Source: Akkermansiaceae bacterium (lineage in GTDB: Bacteria > Verrucomicrobiota > Verrucomicrobiia > Verrucomicrobiales > Akkermansiaceae). From it: a stretch of DNA of 64,000 nt. The DNA lies in assembly GCA_019634595.1 (NCBI GenBank), contig JAHCBC010000001.1, positions 1,054,001 through 1,118,000 of the forward strand, read 5' to 3'. Positions 18,709 to 28,900 of the stretch are shown piece after piece. The position numbers and the translations under genes are program-made. The notes below the pieces were generated by a model that was not told the DNA's origin, did no database searches, and worked only from the letters and a program-made list of their open reading frames with translations. Numbering within the stretch: the stretch's first letter is position 1; each line of letters begins with the position of its first letter.

Positions 18709-19200
18709 TCACACCCGCTCCGCGAGCCATGCTTTCTTCGCAAGAGCCTGCCGGATGAAGAAGGAGTGGAGGAAGAAATAAAGCGCGCCGGTGATGGTGG
18801 CGAAGAAGCCCAGGTAGTCGATGAAGTTCAGATAATCGTCCACCGCAAGATGGCGGAGTTCACGATGGATGATGAGATACGCCATATACATCCCCGGGGA
18901 AAGGATGATCCCGAGGAAGCCGCCGCAAACGGCTGACATCCACGGTCTGGAAAGCAGGCGCACCGACGGTGCGTGTTTCCAGAGGAGTGCCATCGCGGCG
19001 GCCAACAGCGCGTGGAGCACGGCGAAGGACGACAGGACCTTCGGCAGGTCCGCCAGGAACCATCCCAGATCCACAGCATTGGGAAGTCCGAATCCATGGG
19101 CTGTCCTCGCCGCGATCATCTTCCCGAATAGCAGTATCGCGCACACGCCGCCGGTGATGGAGGTCGCCAGCAGCGCAGGGAAGAGATGGAGACGCCACAT
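18709..19200 (-). CDS. Four-helix membrane protein, paralog 2
   Basis: 163 residues from the ATG at 19200 (MWRLHLFPALLATSITGG). Predicted helices lie near residues 5-25, 45-70, 80-105 and 130-150. It shares PWMSAVCGGFLGIILSP and the ending ITGALYFFLHSFFIRQALAKKAWL with the next two genes. No known function. The four genes run in the same direction with 37-60 base gaps made of short-period tandem repeats. Confidence 0.7.
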   Translation of the reverse strand: MWRLHLFPALLATSITGGVCAILLFGKMIAARTAHGFGLPNAVDLGWFLADLPKVLSSFAVLHALLAAAMALLWKHAPSVRLLSRPWMSAVCGGFLGIILSPGMYMAYLIIHRELRHLAVDDYLNFIDYLGFFATITGALYFFLHSFFIRQALAKKAWLAERV

Positions 19201-19237
19201 GGGAAATGGGTGTTGGATGCTGGAAACCGGATGGAGA

Positions 19238-19732
19238 TCACATCCGTGTTTCCTGCCATGCTTTTCTGCCGAGAGCCTGCCGGATGAAGAAGGAATGAAG
19301 GAAAAAATAAAGCGCGCCGGTGATGGTGGTGTAAGGAAGCAGGTTGTGGGTGGTCCCCAGATAGCTCGAGAGTGACATCCTGAAAAATGCACCATGCAGT
19401 GCGAAGACACCTATATACCACGCGGGGGAAAGGAGGATGCCCAGGCAGCCACCGCAGACACCCGCCATCCACGGCACGGAAAGCATGCGCCGCGATGGCG
19501 TATAGTTCCATAGGATCGCCAAGGGGACGGACAACACCAGAAGGAACAGCGCGGCGTAGAAGCAGAGGATCTTTGGCAGCCGCATCAGGAGCGACCCCAG
19601 GTAGTCGGCGGCGGCGGGGGCGTGTCCGCCAAACTGTATTATGATAAAGCTCACCGCCACAGGCAGCATGGCGCATATGCTACAGGCGATGCCAGCCGCC
19701 AGCAGGGCACGGGATAGGTGGAGGCGGAGCAT
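19238..19732 (-). CDS. Four-helix membrane protein, paralog 3
   Basis: 164 residues, starting MLRLHLSRALLAAGIACSIC. It shares PWMAGVCGGCLGILLSPAWY and ITGALYFFLHSFFIRQALGR with paralogs 2 and 4, so it arose by tandem duplication. Between the second and third helices there is a basic loop (NYTPSRRML). The role is unknown; nothing in the family points to transport or enzymatic motifs. Confidence 0.7.
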   Translation of the reverse strand: MLRLHLSRALLAAGIACSICAMLPVAVSFIIIQFGGHAPAAADYLGSLLMRLPKILCFYAALFLLVLSVPLAILWNYTPSRRMLSVPWMAGVCGGCLGILLSPAWYIGVFALHGAFFRMSLSSYLGTTHNLLPYTTITGALYFFLHSFFIRQALGRKAWQETRM

Positions 19733-19774
19733 CTGGATTGAATATTGATGATCGGAGAGTGGATATTGGGAAGA

Positions 19775-20269
19775 TCACACCCGCGCTTCCAGCCATGCCT
19801 TCTTCCCGAGAGCCTGCCGGATGAAGAAGGAATGGAGGAAGAAATAAAGCGCGCCGGTGATGGCGGAGACAGGGCCGAGGAAGTGGAAGCCGTCGAGGTA
19901 ATCATCGACCGACAAAGCGCAGCCACCCTGATCCAGGACAGTCCCGATCACATACCATGCCGGGGACAGGAGGATGCCGAGGCAGCCGCCGCAGACGGCT
20001 GCCATCCACGGGATGGACAGCGTGCGCCTTGTGTGCCCCGCGAACCATAGCGCGGCCAGCGGGAAGGTCAGCAGCAGCGGCAGCGCCGCGAAGATGATCA
20101 TGACCTGGACCTGTTGTTCCAGGATCCACCGCAGCTCCATATGGACAGGAAATCCGCGGCCGCCCAGGAGACCGCCGCCGATGTGGAGGACAAGCGGCAG
20201 GGCGGAGCAGAACATCAGGCTGATGCCAGCCGCCAGCAGCGCGCGGGTGAGGTGGAGGCGGATCATCAT
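19775..20269 (-). CDS. Four-helix membrane protein, paralog 4
   Basis: 164 residues, starting MMIRLHLTRALLAAGISLMF. It carries PWMAAVCGGCLGILLSPAWY and ITGALYFFLHSFFIRQALGK. It is the first gene of the array in the direction of transcription, so any promoter should lie just right of 20269, where only repeats are seen (20270-20660). Confidence 0.7.
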   Translation of the reverse strand: MMIRLHLTRALLAAGISLMFCSALPLVLHIGGGLLGGRGFPVHMELRWILEQQVQVMIIFAALPLLLTFPLAALWFAGHTRRTLSIPWMAAVCGGCLGILLSPAWYVIGTVLDQGGCALSVDDYLDGFHFLGPVSAITGALYFFLHSFFIRQALGKKAWLEARV

Positions 20270-20528
20270 TTGAGGAAATGATGGATACGGGAAACACGCG
20301 GCGGAAGGAAGATCTGAAAATCACGGTGGGGCCGCGACCGCCGGGCGCGCCGCTGCTTCTCCGTAGTGGGATGGCTGCGCCATCACGGCAGGGTGGATGT
20401 CTGCTTCCAGCCGGTCCCGCCACGCCGCCGATGTCATCCTTTCCCGTTCGGCATCGTGGGGATGACGGTGGATTTCCCCAGCCGGAATGGCGCAGCCATT
20501 CCGCTACCTCTGCGGGCGGATCCCGGGT

Positions 20529-20634
20529 GTAGCGGGATGGTTGCGCCCTCTTCGCGGGGTGCATGCCATCCGACAATCCCGCTCCGGTTCCCGATGGACT
20601 TCCCTCCCGCCGGAAGTCTCACGACTTCCGCTAC
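20529..20634. repeat. REPIN-like element, copy 4
   Basis: The left palindrome is degraded (GTAGCGGGATGGTTGCGCCC), while the right is intact (GGAAGTCTCACGACTTCC). The interior matches copies 3 and 5. It ends about 30 bases before the phage promoter-like element. Confidence 0.65.
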
Positions 20635-20666
20635 CTCCCACGTCCGCCAACCCCCATCGTTCCTGG

Positions 20667-20689
20667 AAAAAAATTGGCCAGGTGTTCAG
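20667..20689 (+). promoter_or_regulatory. Phage promoter-like element, copy P2
   Basis: An A-tract followed by TTGGCCAGGTGTTCAG. It ends 37 bases before the ATG at 20727 that opens the portal block. Confidence 0.65.
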
Positions 20690-20726
20690 TTCACCCTCCG
20701 TCTTTCCACCGGGCATCATCCGCCGC

Positions 20727-20924
20727 ATGGGTTCCGCGAAAAAACCGAAAGATCCGCCGCCACCGCCACCGCCGATGTCCTCCACCGGCGCTGACATCGC
20801 GCAGGAAACCGCCGCCGCGAAGAAGCGGGAGCGGAAACGCTACGACTTCTCCAAAACCATCCTCCGCCCCGGCGGCCTCGGCTCGCTCGGTGGCACGGAC
20901 GGGACGAAGAACACCCTGGGGTGA
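20727..20924 (+). CDS. Small phage protein upstream of portal
   Basis: 65 residues from ATG 20727: MGSAKKPKDPPPPPPPMSST, then a basic helical stretch and a SKTILRPGGLGS...KNTLG ending. Small proteins with a Pro-rich start and an 'STILTGxxGL...KTLLG'-type ending commonly sit directly upstream of the head-tail connector gene in podoviruses (family pattern, recognised by eye). Their exact virion role is unsettled. It is the first gene after promoter-like element P2. Confidence 0.65.
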   Translation: MGSAKKPKDPPPPPPPMSSTGADIAQETAAAKKRERKRYDFSKTILRPGGLGSLGGTDGTKNTLG

Positions 20925-21024
20925 ATATCAGGATGCAGGATACGGGATGCATGATGCAGGGGCCAAGATGCCTGCCGCCGACGGACTCCTGACCGTCACC
21001 AACTCCTCCAGTCCTTTCTTCACT

Positions 21025-21061
21025 TCGACGTTCAATGTTGGGCGTTCGATGTTCGATGTTC
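21025..21061 (+). repeat. Family-A GTTCGATGTT repeat, copy 3
   Basis: Lies between the small phage gene and the portal gene. Confidence 0.6.
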
Positions 21062-21094
21062 CCACTTCTCAAAATTCCTATTTACCAGACAAAG

Positions 21095-22771
21095 ATGAAA
21101 CAAGCCACGGACACCGCCGGGACGAAGGCGCGGGTGGATGAGATCCTGAGCCACGGAGCCGCGCTGGACGCCCGGCGCGCGCCGTGGGACGCCCTGTGGG
21201 ATGAACTGGCGGCGGTGGTCCACCCACGGCGCGGCCTGACCTCCAGCCGCAGCGCCGCCCACACCGGCGGCCTGCCGGACCGCACGCGCATGGCGGAGTC
21301 CTTCGACGGCACGGCCATGCGGGCGAACCGCACTTTGGCCAACGGCCAGGCGGCCCGCATCACCCCCATGGGCGCGCGTTGGTTCGCCCTGCGCCCGCCG
21401 GATGAACTGGCGGAGGAACCGTCCGCCGTCGCCTGGTACCAGAAGTGCGGGGAGGTGCTGGCGCGGAAGCTTTCCGCATCGAACTTCTACAACCGCGCGC
21501 ACGAACACTACCTGGACCGCGGCGCGTTCGGCACCGCCGCGCTGGAAGTTCTGCCCGGAAAGCACAACCGCGGCCTCCACTTCCGCTCCTACCCCATCGG
21601 CACCTACTCCGTCGCGCACGACGAGCGGGATGAGGTGGACACCATCACGCGGCTGCTCCACCTGACGCCGAAGCAGATCCTCCAGATGTTCGGCGAAAAG
21701 GACACGCCCGCCTGCGTCCTGAAAAAGCTGGAGGACCCCGCCGCCGCGCTGGCCCCGCTGGAGATCCGCCACACCATCCGCCCCCGGCTCCAGCGCGATC
21801 CGCGCCGCAGCAACGCGCGCAACAAGGCGTATGAAAGCACCTACATCCTCTGCGCGGAGCGGCATCTGCTGCGGGAGGAAGGCTTTGACGAGTTCCCCGT
21901 CGCCGTCTCCCGCTGGGAGCTGTGGGGGGACAGCCCGTATGGCTGGGCGCCCTCCTACCTCGCGCTGCCGGAGGCCACGCAGGCCAACTTCATCGAGCAG
22001 ATGAAGGACACCCTGCTGGAGATCTCCGCGTTCCCGCGCGTGCTCTATCCGGCGAACATCAAGGGCGACATCGACTTCCGCGCGCTGGGGCTGACCTGCT
22101 ATGACCCTAGTAATGGACATGAGCCGCGCGAATGGCTGACCAACGGCAGGTATGACATCGCCAAGGACGGCGCGGCGGACAAGCGGCGCGCGATCGAGGA
22201 GGCGTTCTACGTGCCGTTGTTCAGCGCCATTTCCCAACTCGACCGGACCGCCACCGCCACGGAGGTCCGCGCCATCGTCACGGAAAGCCGGGAGCTGTTC
22301 CACCCCATCTTCGCCAACCTCACGCGGGAGTTCCAGGGACCGGTGCTGAAGCGCGCCTTCGCCATCCTGCTGCGCCAGGGGGAGCTGCCCGCGCCGCCGC
22401 CCTCCGTCCTCGGTGAGGATTCGCTGGGTGCATTCATCGCGGAGCCGTCCGTGGAATACACCTCCATCATGGCGCTGGCGCTGGAGCAGACGCAGATCGC
22501 CAACTTTTCCGAGTGCCTGGGCGTGCTGGCCCCCATCGTGCAGAACGATCCCGGCGCGCTCGACTTCCTCAACACCGACGCCATCGGCCCCGCGTTCTTC
22601 CGTTACAAGGGCCTGCCGGAACAGTTCATCCGCAGCGCGGAGGAGATCGCGGAGATCCGCGAAGGCCGCGCCCAGGCCGCCGAGATACAGGCCGCCGCCC
22701 AGGCCACCGGAGCCGTGAAAAACCTCGGCGGCGCACAGGGCATCCAGGATTTGGCGGGGCTTGTACAGTGA
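21095..22771 (+). CDS. Phage portal / head-to-tail connector (T7 gp8-like)
   Basis: 558 residues from ATG 21095 (MKQATDTAGTKARVDEILSH). Hallmarks of the Head-tail_con family are visible: a W-x-x-L/E start region (APWDALWDELAAVVHP), RMAESFDGTAMRANRTLANG, an ARWFAL...W motif, HYLDRGAFGTAALEV, and LDRTATATEVRAI near residue 390. The portal forms the dodecameric ring at one capsid vertex through which DNA is packaged and ejected (family knowledge). The frame extends upstream to 21035, but that piece is a family-A repeat. It precedes the Bbp19-like, scaffold and internal virion genes. Confidence 0.85.
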   Translation: MKQATDTAGTKARVDEILSHGAALDARRAPWDALWDELAAVVHPRRGLTSSRSAAHTGGLPDRTRMAESFDGTAMRANRTLANGQAARITPMGARWFALRPPDELAEEPSAVAWYQKCGEVLARKLSASNFYNRAHEHYLDRGAFGTAALEVLPGKHNRGLHFRSYPIGTYSVAHDERDEVDTITRLLHLTPKQILQMFGEKDTPACVLKKLEDPAAALAPLEIRHTIRPRLQRDPRRSNARNKAYESTYILCAERHLLREEGFDEFPVAVSRWELWGDSPYGWAPSYLALPEATQANFIEQMKDTLLEISAFPRVLYPANIKGDIDFRALGLTCYDPSNGHEPREWLTNGRYDIAKDGAADKRRAIEEAFYVPLFSAISQLDRTATATEVRAIVTESRELFHPIFANLTREFQGPVLKRAFAILLRQGELPAPPPSVLGEDSLGAFIAEPSVEYTSIMALALEQTQIANFSECLGVLAPIVQNDPGALDFLNTDAIGPAFFRYKGLPEQFIRSAEEIAEIREGRAQAAEIQAAAQATGAVKNLGGAQGIQDLAGLVQ

Positions 22772-22806
22772 ACATCGAACGTCGAACGTCCAACATCGAA
22801 CGCTGA
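22770..22806 (-). repeat. Family-A repeat, inverted copy 4
   Basis: Begins at the stop of the portal gene and reads GAACATCGAACGTCGAACGT; with copy 3 it brackets the portal gene in inverted orientation. Confidence 0.6.
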
Positions 22807-22834
22807 AGTGGAGAAGGGGTGGGATCTCCACTGT

Positions 22835-23001
22835 CGCGGCAGCGTCATGGAGTGCGGCAGTCATCTGCCGCTGTCAGTGGCAGGTATGAATTTCCCCCAG
22901 ACGAAGATGCCATCCGCAGCCCCGTAGCCCGCATGATTTTCCTGCTGCGTCCTCCACCTCCAAAGCGGCGGAGGGCCGCCGCACTCCATGACGCTGCCGC
23001 G
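22835..23001. repeat. MITE-like element with 24-bp perfect terminal inverted repeats
   Basis: The ends at 22835-22858 (CGCGGCAGCGTCATGGAGTG...) and 22978-23001 are perfect reverse complements. The 167-bp unit sits between the portal and Bbp19-like genes and contains a further GGCAGTCATCTGCC palindrome near the left end. No coding capacity. Confidence 0.7.
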
Positions 23002-23020
23002 ATGTCCGGCGCTCCCACTT

Positions 23021-23323
23021 ATGAAACACCATGACCAAGGACTGGAGAATCGTGACGCCGCCCTCATTTCCCGCAGAGCCGCCATCCTGGCCGACTTCCG
23101 GGGGACCTTCGGGACGGACCATGGAAAGCGTGTGCTCGCCCTGCTGGAGGCCTCCGTCCACTACGGGAAGCCTAGTTTCCTCCCCGCCACAGGGGGAAAG
23201 CCCTACGACCCCATCGCCGCCGCCATCCGTGACGGAAGGAAGTCCGTCCTCGCGGAAATCCACGGCTACCTCGCGGAGCCGGAGGACCAAACCGGAGAAA
23301 GCGGCCCGAAGAGGGTGAGATAG
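23021..23323 (+). CDS. Bbp19-like small phage protein
   Basis: 100 residues from ATG 23021 (MKHHDQGLENRDAALISRRA). The core DFRGTFGTDHGKRVLALLEAS and the GRKSVLAEIHGYLAEPE ending give the G-x-x-VL-x-x-L...GR(R/K)xxxxxI layout of the Bbp19 phage family, found between portal and scaffold in many podoviruses. Its role is uncharacterised. The stop is immediately followed by a CCCCCTTCGGGGG hairpin (23324-23336) that resembles the one after the gene ending at 16742. Confidence 0.7.
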   Translation: MKHHDQGLENRDAALISRRAAILADFRGTFGTDHGKRVLALLEASVHYGKPSFLPATGGKPYDPIAAAIRDGRKSVLAEIHGYLAEPEDQTGESGPKRVR

Positions 23324-23343
23324 CCCCCTTCGGGGGAGTGCCA

Positions 23344-23446
23344 AGTGATCAGTGATCAGTGAGCAGTGAGCAGTGGAAGAGTGAAGAGCGCGGAAAACTG
23401 ATCATTCCATCGTCCCGGCACTGATCACCGATCACTGATCACTCGG
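23344..23446. repeat. Inverted tandem tract of AGTGATC units
   Basis: The left arm AGTGATCAGTGATCAGTGAG and a right arm with CACTGATCACCGATCACTGA can pair. It lies between the Bbp19-like and scaffold-like genes. Confidence 0.6.
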
Positions 23447-23485
23447 CACTTCTTCCAACTCTCAACCCCCGACCCTCAACCCAGC

Positions 23486-24292
23486 ATGACCGACACCACC
23501 CCACCACCATCCGCCATCTCCCCTGACGGCTCGCTTTCCGCGGGCTGGCATTCCCAGCTCGGGGAGGAATTCGCGCCCCACGCCGCACAGCTCGGCACGT
23601 TCAAGAACGTCGCCGGGCTCGCGAAGTCCTACCTCCACCTCCGCGCCAACGGCCCCGTCTATCCGGGCGAGCAATCCGCGCCGGAGGACATCGCCCGCTT
23701 CCACTCCCTTGCGAAAGTCCCCGCGGAGGCCACGCCAAAGGCGTATGGCATCAGCGTGCCGGAGCACATCAGCGACACGGAGAAAGGCATCTACGACCGC
23801 ATCGCGCGCATCGCCCACCAGCACCACGTCTCCGGCCCCGGCCTCGCCGCCGTTGTCGGGGAGTATCAGAAGATCCAGGGAGAGATCATCGGCGGGCATG
23901 AGGAACAGATGGCCGCCCGCGCGCGGGAGGCGGAGGACCTCCTCATCTCCCGCTGGGGAGCCGACTTCGAGCCTAACAAATCCACCGCCCGCCACGTCAT
24001 CTCCACCCTCGCCGGGTCCGCCGGCATCGACCTGGACGATCCCTACCTCGGCGAGATGTTCGACAACCCCGCGCTCGCCCTCATGGCGCTGGAGTTCTCC
24101 CGCCGCACCGGGGAGGACCCCACCCGCACCCCCCACGGCCTCAGCGAGCTGAAGTCCCCCCGCCAGCGCGCGGAGTCCATCATGTCCGGCAGCGACCCCA
24201 CCTGGGGCCGCCAATACACCGAGGGCAACACGGAGGAAAAGCAAGCCGCCTACCAGGAGGTCATGCGCCTGTTGAACCTCGCAGGGAGGTGA
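23486..24292 (+). CDS. Probable phage capsid scaffolding protein
   Basis: 268 residues, acidic and mostly helical. It has a Pro-rich N-terminus, LGTFKNVAGLAKSYLHLRA (a motif seen in many podoviral scaffold proteins), then KVPAEATPKAYGI and an amphipathic C-terminal half ending EKQAAYQEVMRLLNLAGR. The position after the portal fits the order portal-scaffold-capsid. The capsid gene that should follow is instead at 1141-2088 on the other strand. Identification depends on pattern and position. Confidence 0.65.
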   Translation: MTDTTPPPSAISPDGSLSAGWHSQLGEEFAPHAAQLGTFKNVAGLAKSYLHLRANGPVYPGEQSAPEDIARFHSLAKVPAEATPKAYGISVPEHISDTEKGIYDRIARIAHQHHVSGPGLAAVVGEYQKIQGEIIGGHEEQMAARAREAEDLLISRWGADFEPNKSTARHVISTLAGSAGIDLDDPYLGEMFDNPALALMALEFSRRTGEDPTRTPHGLSELKSPRQRAESIMSGSDPTWGRQYTEGNTEEKQAAYQEVMRLLNLAGR

Positions 24293-24352
24293 GCAGCGGT
24301 CATCGGTCATCGGTCAGCGGCTCTCAACTATCAACCATCAACTCTTCCCCCA

Positions 24353-25753
24353 ATGCCCATCCGCATCGAAGATATACCGAACCTACAACACACCCGTCTG
24401 AACCAGGCGACCATGGATCCGCGTGTTGCGGGTGCACCCGGCGCCGCGCTGGAGGGACTGGCGAGGGACATCGCCTCCGTGTCGAAGCCGTTCGCGGACA
24501 TCGCCAACCGGCTGCAGGACGTGAAGAACGCGGACACGGAAATGAGGATCCGCACCGCATGGGCGGAGCGCCAGGCCGCGTTCGGGAAACAGATGGCGGA
24601 TGACCCCGGCGGCGCGGGCTTTCTCCAGCGCGTGGATGCCTTCTCAAAGGAGACCTCCGCCCTGCTGGAGGCACCGGGCGTCCCGCCGGAGGTCCGCGAC
24701 CGCCTGCGCGGGGACCAGCAGCGCATGGTCCACGGCATGAGGATCCAGGGGGCGGAGCAGGCCAGCCGCCACATCGTCGCGCAGGGCAGGGCCGCCTTCC
24801 AGCAGCGTGTGGCGCTGGCAGTGGAGGGTGACGATGACGGCGCGATCGACCGGGAGGTGGACACTGCCATGGCACGCGGAGTGGTCCCGGTGGCGGAGGG
24901 CGAAAAGGTCCGTGCGCAGGCAAAGACGGCCCGCACGGACCACCAGGTGGTGAGGGAGATCCATGCGAACCCCGGCGCGTGGATCCAGGCGAACGCGACG
25001 CCGGTCCGGGATGCGCCGGACTTCGACGAGGTGAAGCACGCGAACCGCATGACGATGGCGAAGCAGCTCCACCTCACGGAGACGGAGTTCACGCGGCAGG
25101 AGGTTTACGGCGACATCCTTTCCGGAAAGGTGACGAAGCCGGAGGAAATCGACGCGCGGACGGCGCGGCTGAACCCGGGCGTGGCGGTGCAGTTGAAGGA
25201 GGAGCTGTCGCTGCGCGTGAACCGGCAGGAGGCGGCGCGGCTGCGCACGCCGGAGGTGCAGAAGGAACTGGCGGGCCGCATTTCCTCCCGCCTGCTGGCT
25301 TACAACTTGGATGCGGAGGACTATGACGCCGGCTTCACGGGCATCGCCACGGACATCGGCAGGCTGGTGGATGGTCCGGTGAAGGAGCAGTTCATCAAGG
25401 AACTGGGCGACGCCCGGGAGGGAAAGCAGCGGCAGATCCGCACCCGTGCGGACAACTATCTCAAGGCCATCGATGACGAGTGGGCGAACCATGGCTTCGG
25501 CAGGCGGATGGACCCGTCCGTCCGCGTGGGGCCACCCGCCCCCGGCGAAGATGAACGCAACGCGGAGGAAAACCGGCTGGCAGAAAAAAACTACGGCGAG
25601 GCGAAGTCGGAGTTCATCCAGTGGTTCTCCCTCAACCCCGCCGCCACGGACGCGGACATGAAAGCGAAGGCGAAGGAACTGGTGGAGGCATACCCGCGCG
25701 AGGCTTCATCCGGCACCATGCTGCCCGCCGTGCCGGGAACCCCGCATCCATGA
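24353..25753 (+). CDS. Probable internal virion (ejection) protein
   Basis: 466 residues, almost wholly helical and highly charged, with long Ala/Glu/Arg stretches (for example AEQASRHIVAQGRAAFQQRV) and no signal peptide or enzymatic motif. Such a protein directly before a very large virion protein corresponds to the gp15-like position in T7-type phages, where it helps build the channel that carries DNA across the cell envelope (family knowledge; position inference). It begins MPIRIEDIPNLQHTRLNQAT. The next gene starts 228 bases downstream after a repeat-rich gap. Confidence 0.6.
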   Translation: MPIRIEDIPNLQHTRLNQATMDPRVAGAPGAALEGLARDIASVSKPFADIANRLQDVKNADTEMRIRTAWAERQAAFGKQMADDPGGAGFLQRVDAFSKETSALLEAPGVPPEVRDRLRGDQQRMVHGMRIQGAEQASRHIVAQGRAAFQQRVALAVEGDDDGAIDREVDTAMARGVVPVAEGEKVRAQAKTARTDHQVVREIHANPGAWIQANATPVRDAPDFDEVKHANRMTMAKQLHLTETEFTRQEVYGDILSGKVTKPEEIDARTARLNPGVAVQLKEELSLRVNRQEAARLRTPEVQKELAGRISSRLLAYNLDAEDYDAGFTGIATDIGRLVDGPVKEQFIKELGDAREGKQRQIRTRADNYLKAIDDEWANHGFGRRMDPSVRVGPPAPGEDERNAEENRLAEKNYGEAKSEFIQWFSLNPAATDADMKAKAKELVEAYPREASSGTMLPAVPGTPHP

Positions 25754-25980
25754 GCGGGCCATTGGAGAAATGACAGGGCGTGGCGGTCCGCCGCGCCGAA
25801 GCCGTGCGCCGTGGGGCGACCGCGGCCGCAATGCTTCATAGGACATCACCTACCTGTCTGCAGACGGCCACGGCGCGCCCGGCGGTCGCGGCCCTACCGT
25901 TTCATCATGCGCCCTGCGGTCGCGGCACTGCCTGATGCCCGCCATCCCTACTACACATCCCGTATTTCCATCCCTCCGTC

Positions 25981-28900
25981 ATGGCCGTATCCATCCCCCT
26001 CCACGCCCCCGCGTCCCGCGCGGCATCCGCCTCCACCCTGGAACCATCCCCGCCGCCGGAGGCGGGGCAGGAAGATACCTCCGGGCATGTCATGCCGGAG
26101 AGCCCGCCAACAGCCGCCACGGTGCCGGCGGCAGCTCCGGAGCCGCAGCCCGTGAAGCTGCCTCCACCCGCCCCGCTGACGCAGGAGGAGATTGGCACCA
26201 CCGTCCCGGCCGCGGATGCCCCCGGCGGCATCCCGCAGTCGTCCGCCGCACCGGCGGGCATGCTCCACCACCTGAACGCGGAGGACATGCGGCGCAGGGC
26301 GGCGGAGGAAAAGAACGTGCTGGACTGGGCGCGGTGGCGCGCGGACGCCCACACGCGCATCTTCGGCGCGGTGCTGGGCGACCCGAAGGCGCGGGCGGGT
26401 GTGGACATCTCCTTTGACAAAGAGGACCCGGAGCGCGCGTGGCGCAAGGTCACGGTGGACGCCTACCTCCGCAGCTTCATCCACGGCAAGCCGCTGCCAA
26501 AGGGACCGCTCGGCAGGGACCTGCTGCGTTACAAGGTGTCCCTCGTCATGTTCCACGGACGCGGCGGGGACAGCGACGAGGCCTTCCACGCGGAGCTGGT
26601 GAAGGCGGCGCAGGGACGGAAGGATTTCGAGACCCTTTCCACGGCCATGGGGGAAGAGGCGTCGAAGTCCATGCTGCTCCAATCCCTGGAACCCGGAGCC
26701 GGTGAGACACGCACCTTCGCGGACTGGCGGAAGGAGAACGCTGCGAAGATAGCCCCCGGCCAGGAAAGCCTTTACATGGAGATGTGGAACGACACCCGGT
26801 ATGGGGTGGGCGACAGCCTGCGACGCTTCGGGCCAGAGCTGAAGGAGGTATGGGGTGCGATGAAGCAGGGCGGTGGCGGATCTCCCTCCAACACGGGCAA
26901 GGCAATCCTCCTCGATATGGTCTTCCGCCCGATCGGCGCGCCGGATCACTACGTGTCCCTGACGCGGGATGAAATGGCCAAAAGGGACGCGGGTGCGGTC
27001 GCGTTCGACATTTATGACAAGCTTTCCGAAGAGGACCGTGGCGCGTTTCTCGGTTCGCTGGGACTGTTGGTGAAAGCCCTGCCCAAGGAAGCACGGCCAT
27101 CGGCGGTTTCCAACCTCCTGAAGACGGGAGGACGGATGGTGGACGATCTCGGCAGAGGTTCGGTGAGCCGCTTTACCCTCAAGGGGCTGGAGGAGGAAAT
27201 GAACCAGGGAGTGGCCGACAGCAAAGGACCCTGGGGAGCCTCTGAAGCGGAAAAAAAAGAAGCACAGGAGAATGCGGACCGCATCCGGCTGGACCGTCTG
27301 AAGCAGAAGAACTTCGTGGACGAGGTGCGCAGGATGGAGCGGGAGGACTATGACCCCATCCGCCATTTCTCAAAGGACAGCAGGGATTTCTTCTCTTTGA
27401 GGACACTGGAGAACGGCATCTACGGCATCCCCTCGGTAGGGGCTTCCCTGGGCATGATGATGCTGCCGGGAGGCGGGCTGATGATGTATGAGGCGATGCG
27501 GGACAGCGCCTACCGCGACCTGCGGGACCACGTCCTGCAGAGCCAGAAAGCGGCACATGGCAGCAGCAACGAGGAAGCGGCCTCGCTTTTCGCGGAGTCC
27601 GCGAAGTCCGTCGTGGCGCTTCCACAGACATTCGTCGAGAGGATGCAGAGCCTCGGCGTGGTAGGCAGAACCCCCGGAGTGAAACAGCTCATGAAAGCGG
27701 TGCAGGGCCGGATCTCCGGCCACCTGATGCGCGCGGGTGGGACAGGTCTCGCCGCCACAGCGTCCGAAACCCTGCTGGAGGAAGCGCAGTACCAGATGCC
27801 CTACGTGGTCCAGGAGCTGGCCGCCGCGCTGCCGCAGATGACCGGCATCCCCGCCCCGGAATGGTATAACGGGAAGGACGGGGCCTTCGACGGCTTCTGG
27901 ACACGGCAGGGCAGCACGTTCCTTTCGATGTCCCCTCTTGCCATCCCTGCGGGCAAGGGAAGCTGGACGCGGGACAAGCGCGCCCAGGCATTTGCGGAGG
28001 CATCCCCCACCCACCTCGCCGCCTTCGGGCTGACGCAGGATGGCATCTCCGGCATCCTGGAGGCCAAAACACAGGGGCAGGCCTCGCTCAATGAAGCGGT
28101 GGACCGTGCGCTGGCGGAGCGTGATCCTTTCAGCGAGTCCGCCAAAACCGCCGTGGAGGATCTCGCGCGGCTGGAAGAGGAGAGGATGCTGGCGGCGGAG
28201 ACGCTGCGCATCGGCGGAGACATGCCCCGCTTCGTGTCTTCTCCGGACGGAGGATGGACACTCCATGACAAGGAAGGCCGGGAACTGGGCAAGGCGGCCA
28301 CCAACGAGGAGGCGCTGCGGATGGCGGCTGCGCACACGGATGCCATCCATGCGGCGGACGCGGACCAGATCGCCTACCTGGCGACCATGTTGGAGGCGGG
28401 CAGCATCACCTCCGCCACGGACGCGGAGGGCGTGCGGCAGACCACCACGGACTTCCGCCCCGGCCAGCGGCTCACGCTGGCGCAGGCCATCGCGGAGGAT
28501 GGTATTTCGGGTTCCGCATCTTTCTCGATCGCACCATCCAATCCTGAAAGGGACGCCCGCCAGATCAAGCCGCTGGTCATCCCATCCGAAATCCTGCAGG
28601 GCAACCGCGCGGACTGGAGAAAAGTGGTGCGCGATTACATCGCGGAAAAACTCCAGGGCCGGACTCTCATCAACAAGGACAGCGGTCGCCCCATTCATTT
28701 CAACTCCCAGAGCCGGGGAGAGGCACCTTCCAAACTGCGGAAGGAACAGGCGTTCCGGACGGCGACCGAGATCGAGAGCATCACCGAGGAAGCGGTCTTC
28801 CTAGGCAGCAGCGCACCGGGCAAAGGAAGGGAAGCCGACACCAGCCACTTCAACTATTACGCGATCCCCGTGGAAATCGACGGCCACCATGCGGTCGCCT

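Noticed and set aside
20667..20689. Sigma-54 promoter for the shared TTGGCCA element
   Set aside because: It has a GG near the right place, but the GC element 12 bases later is absent, so it does not fit the -24/-12 consensus.
21032..22864. 610-codon minus-strand frame over the portal gene
   Set aside because: Shadow frame; its first residues come from the family-A repeat (SVRCWTFDVRC-type peptide).
23344..23446. Possible CRISPR-like repeats
   Set aside because: The units are 7-8 bases and contiguous, without unique spacers of regular size; no cas genes in the window.
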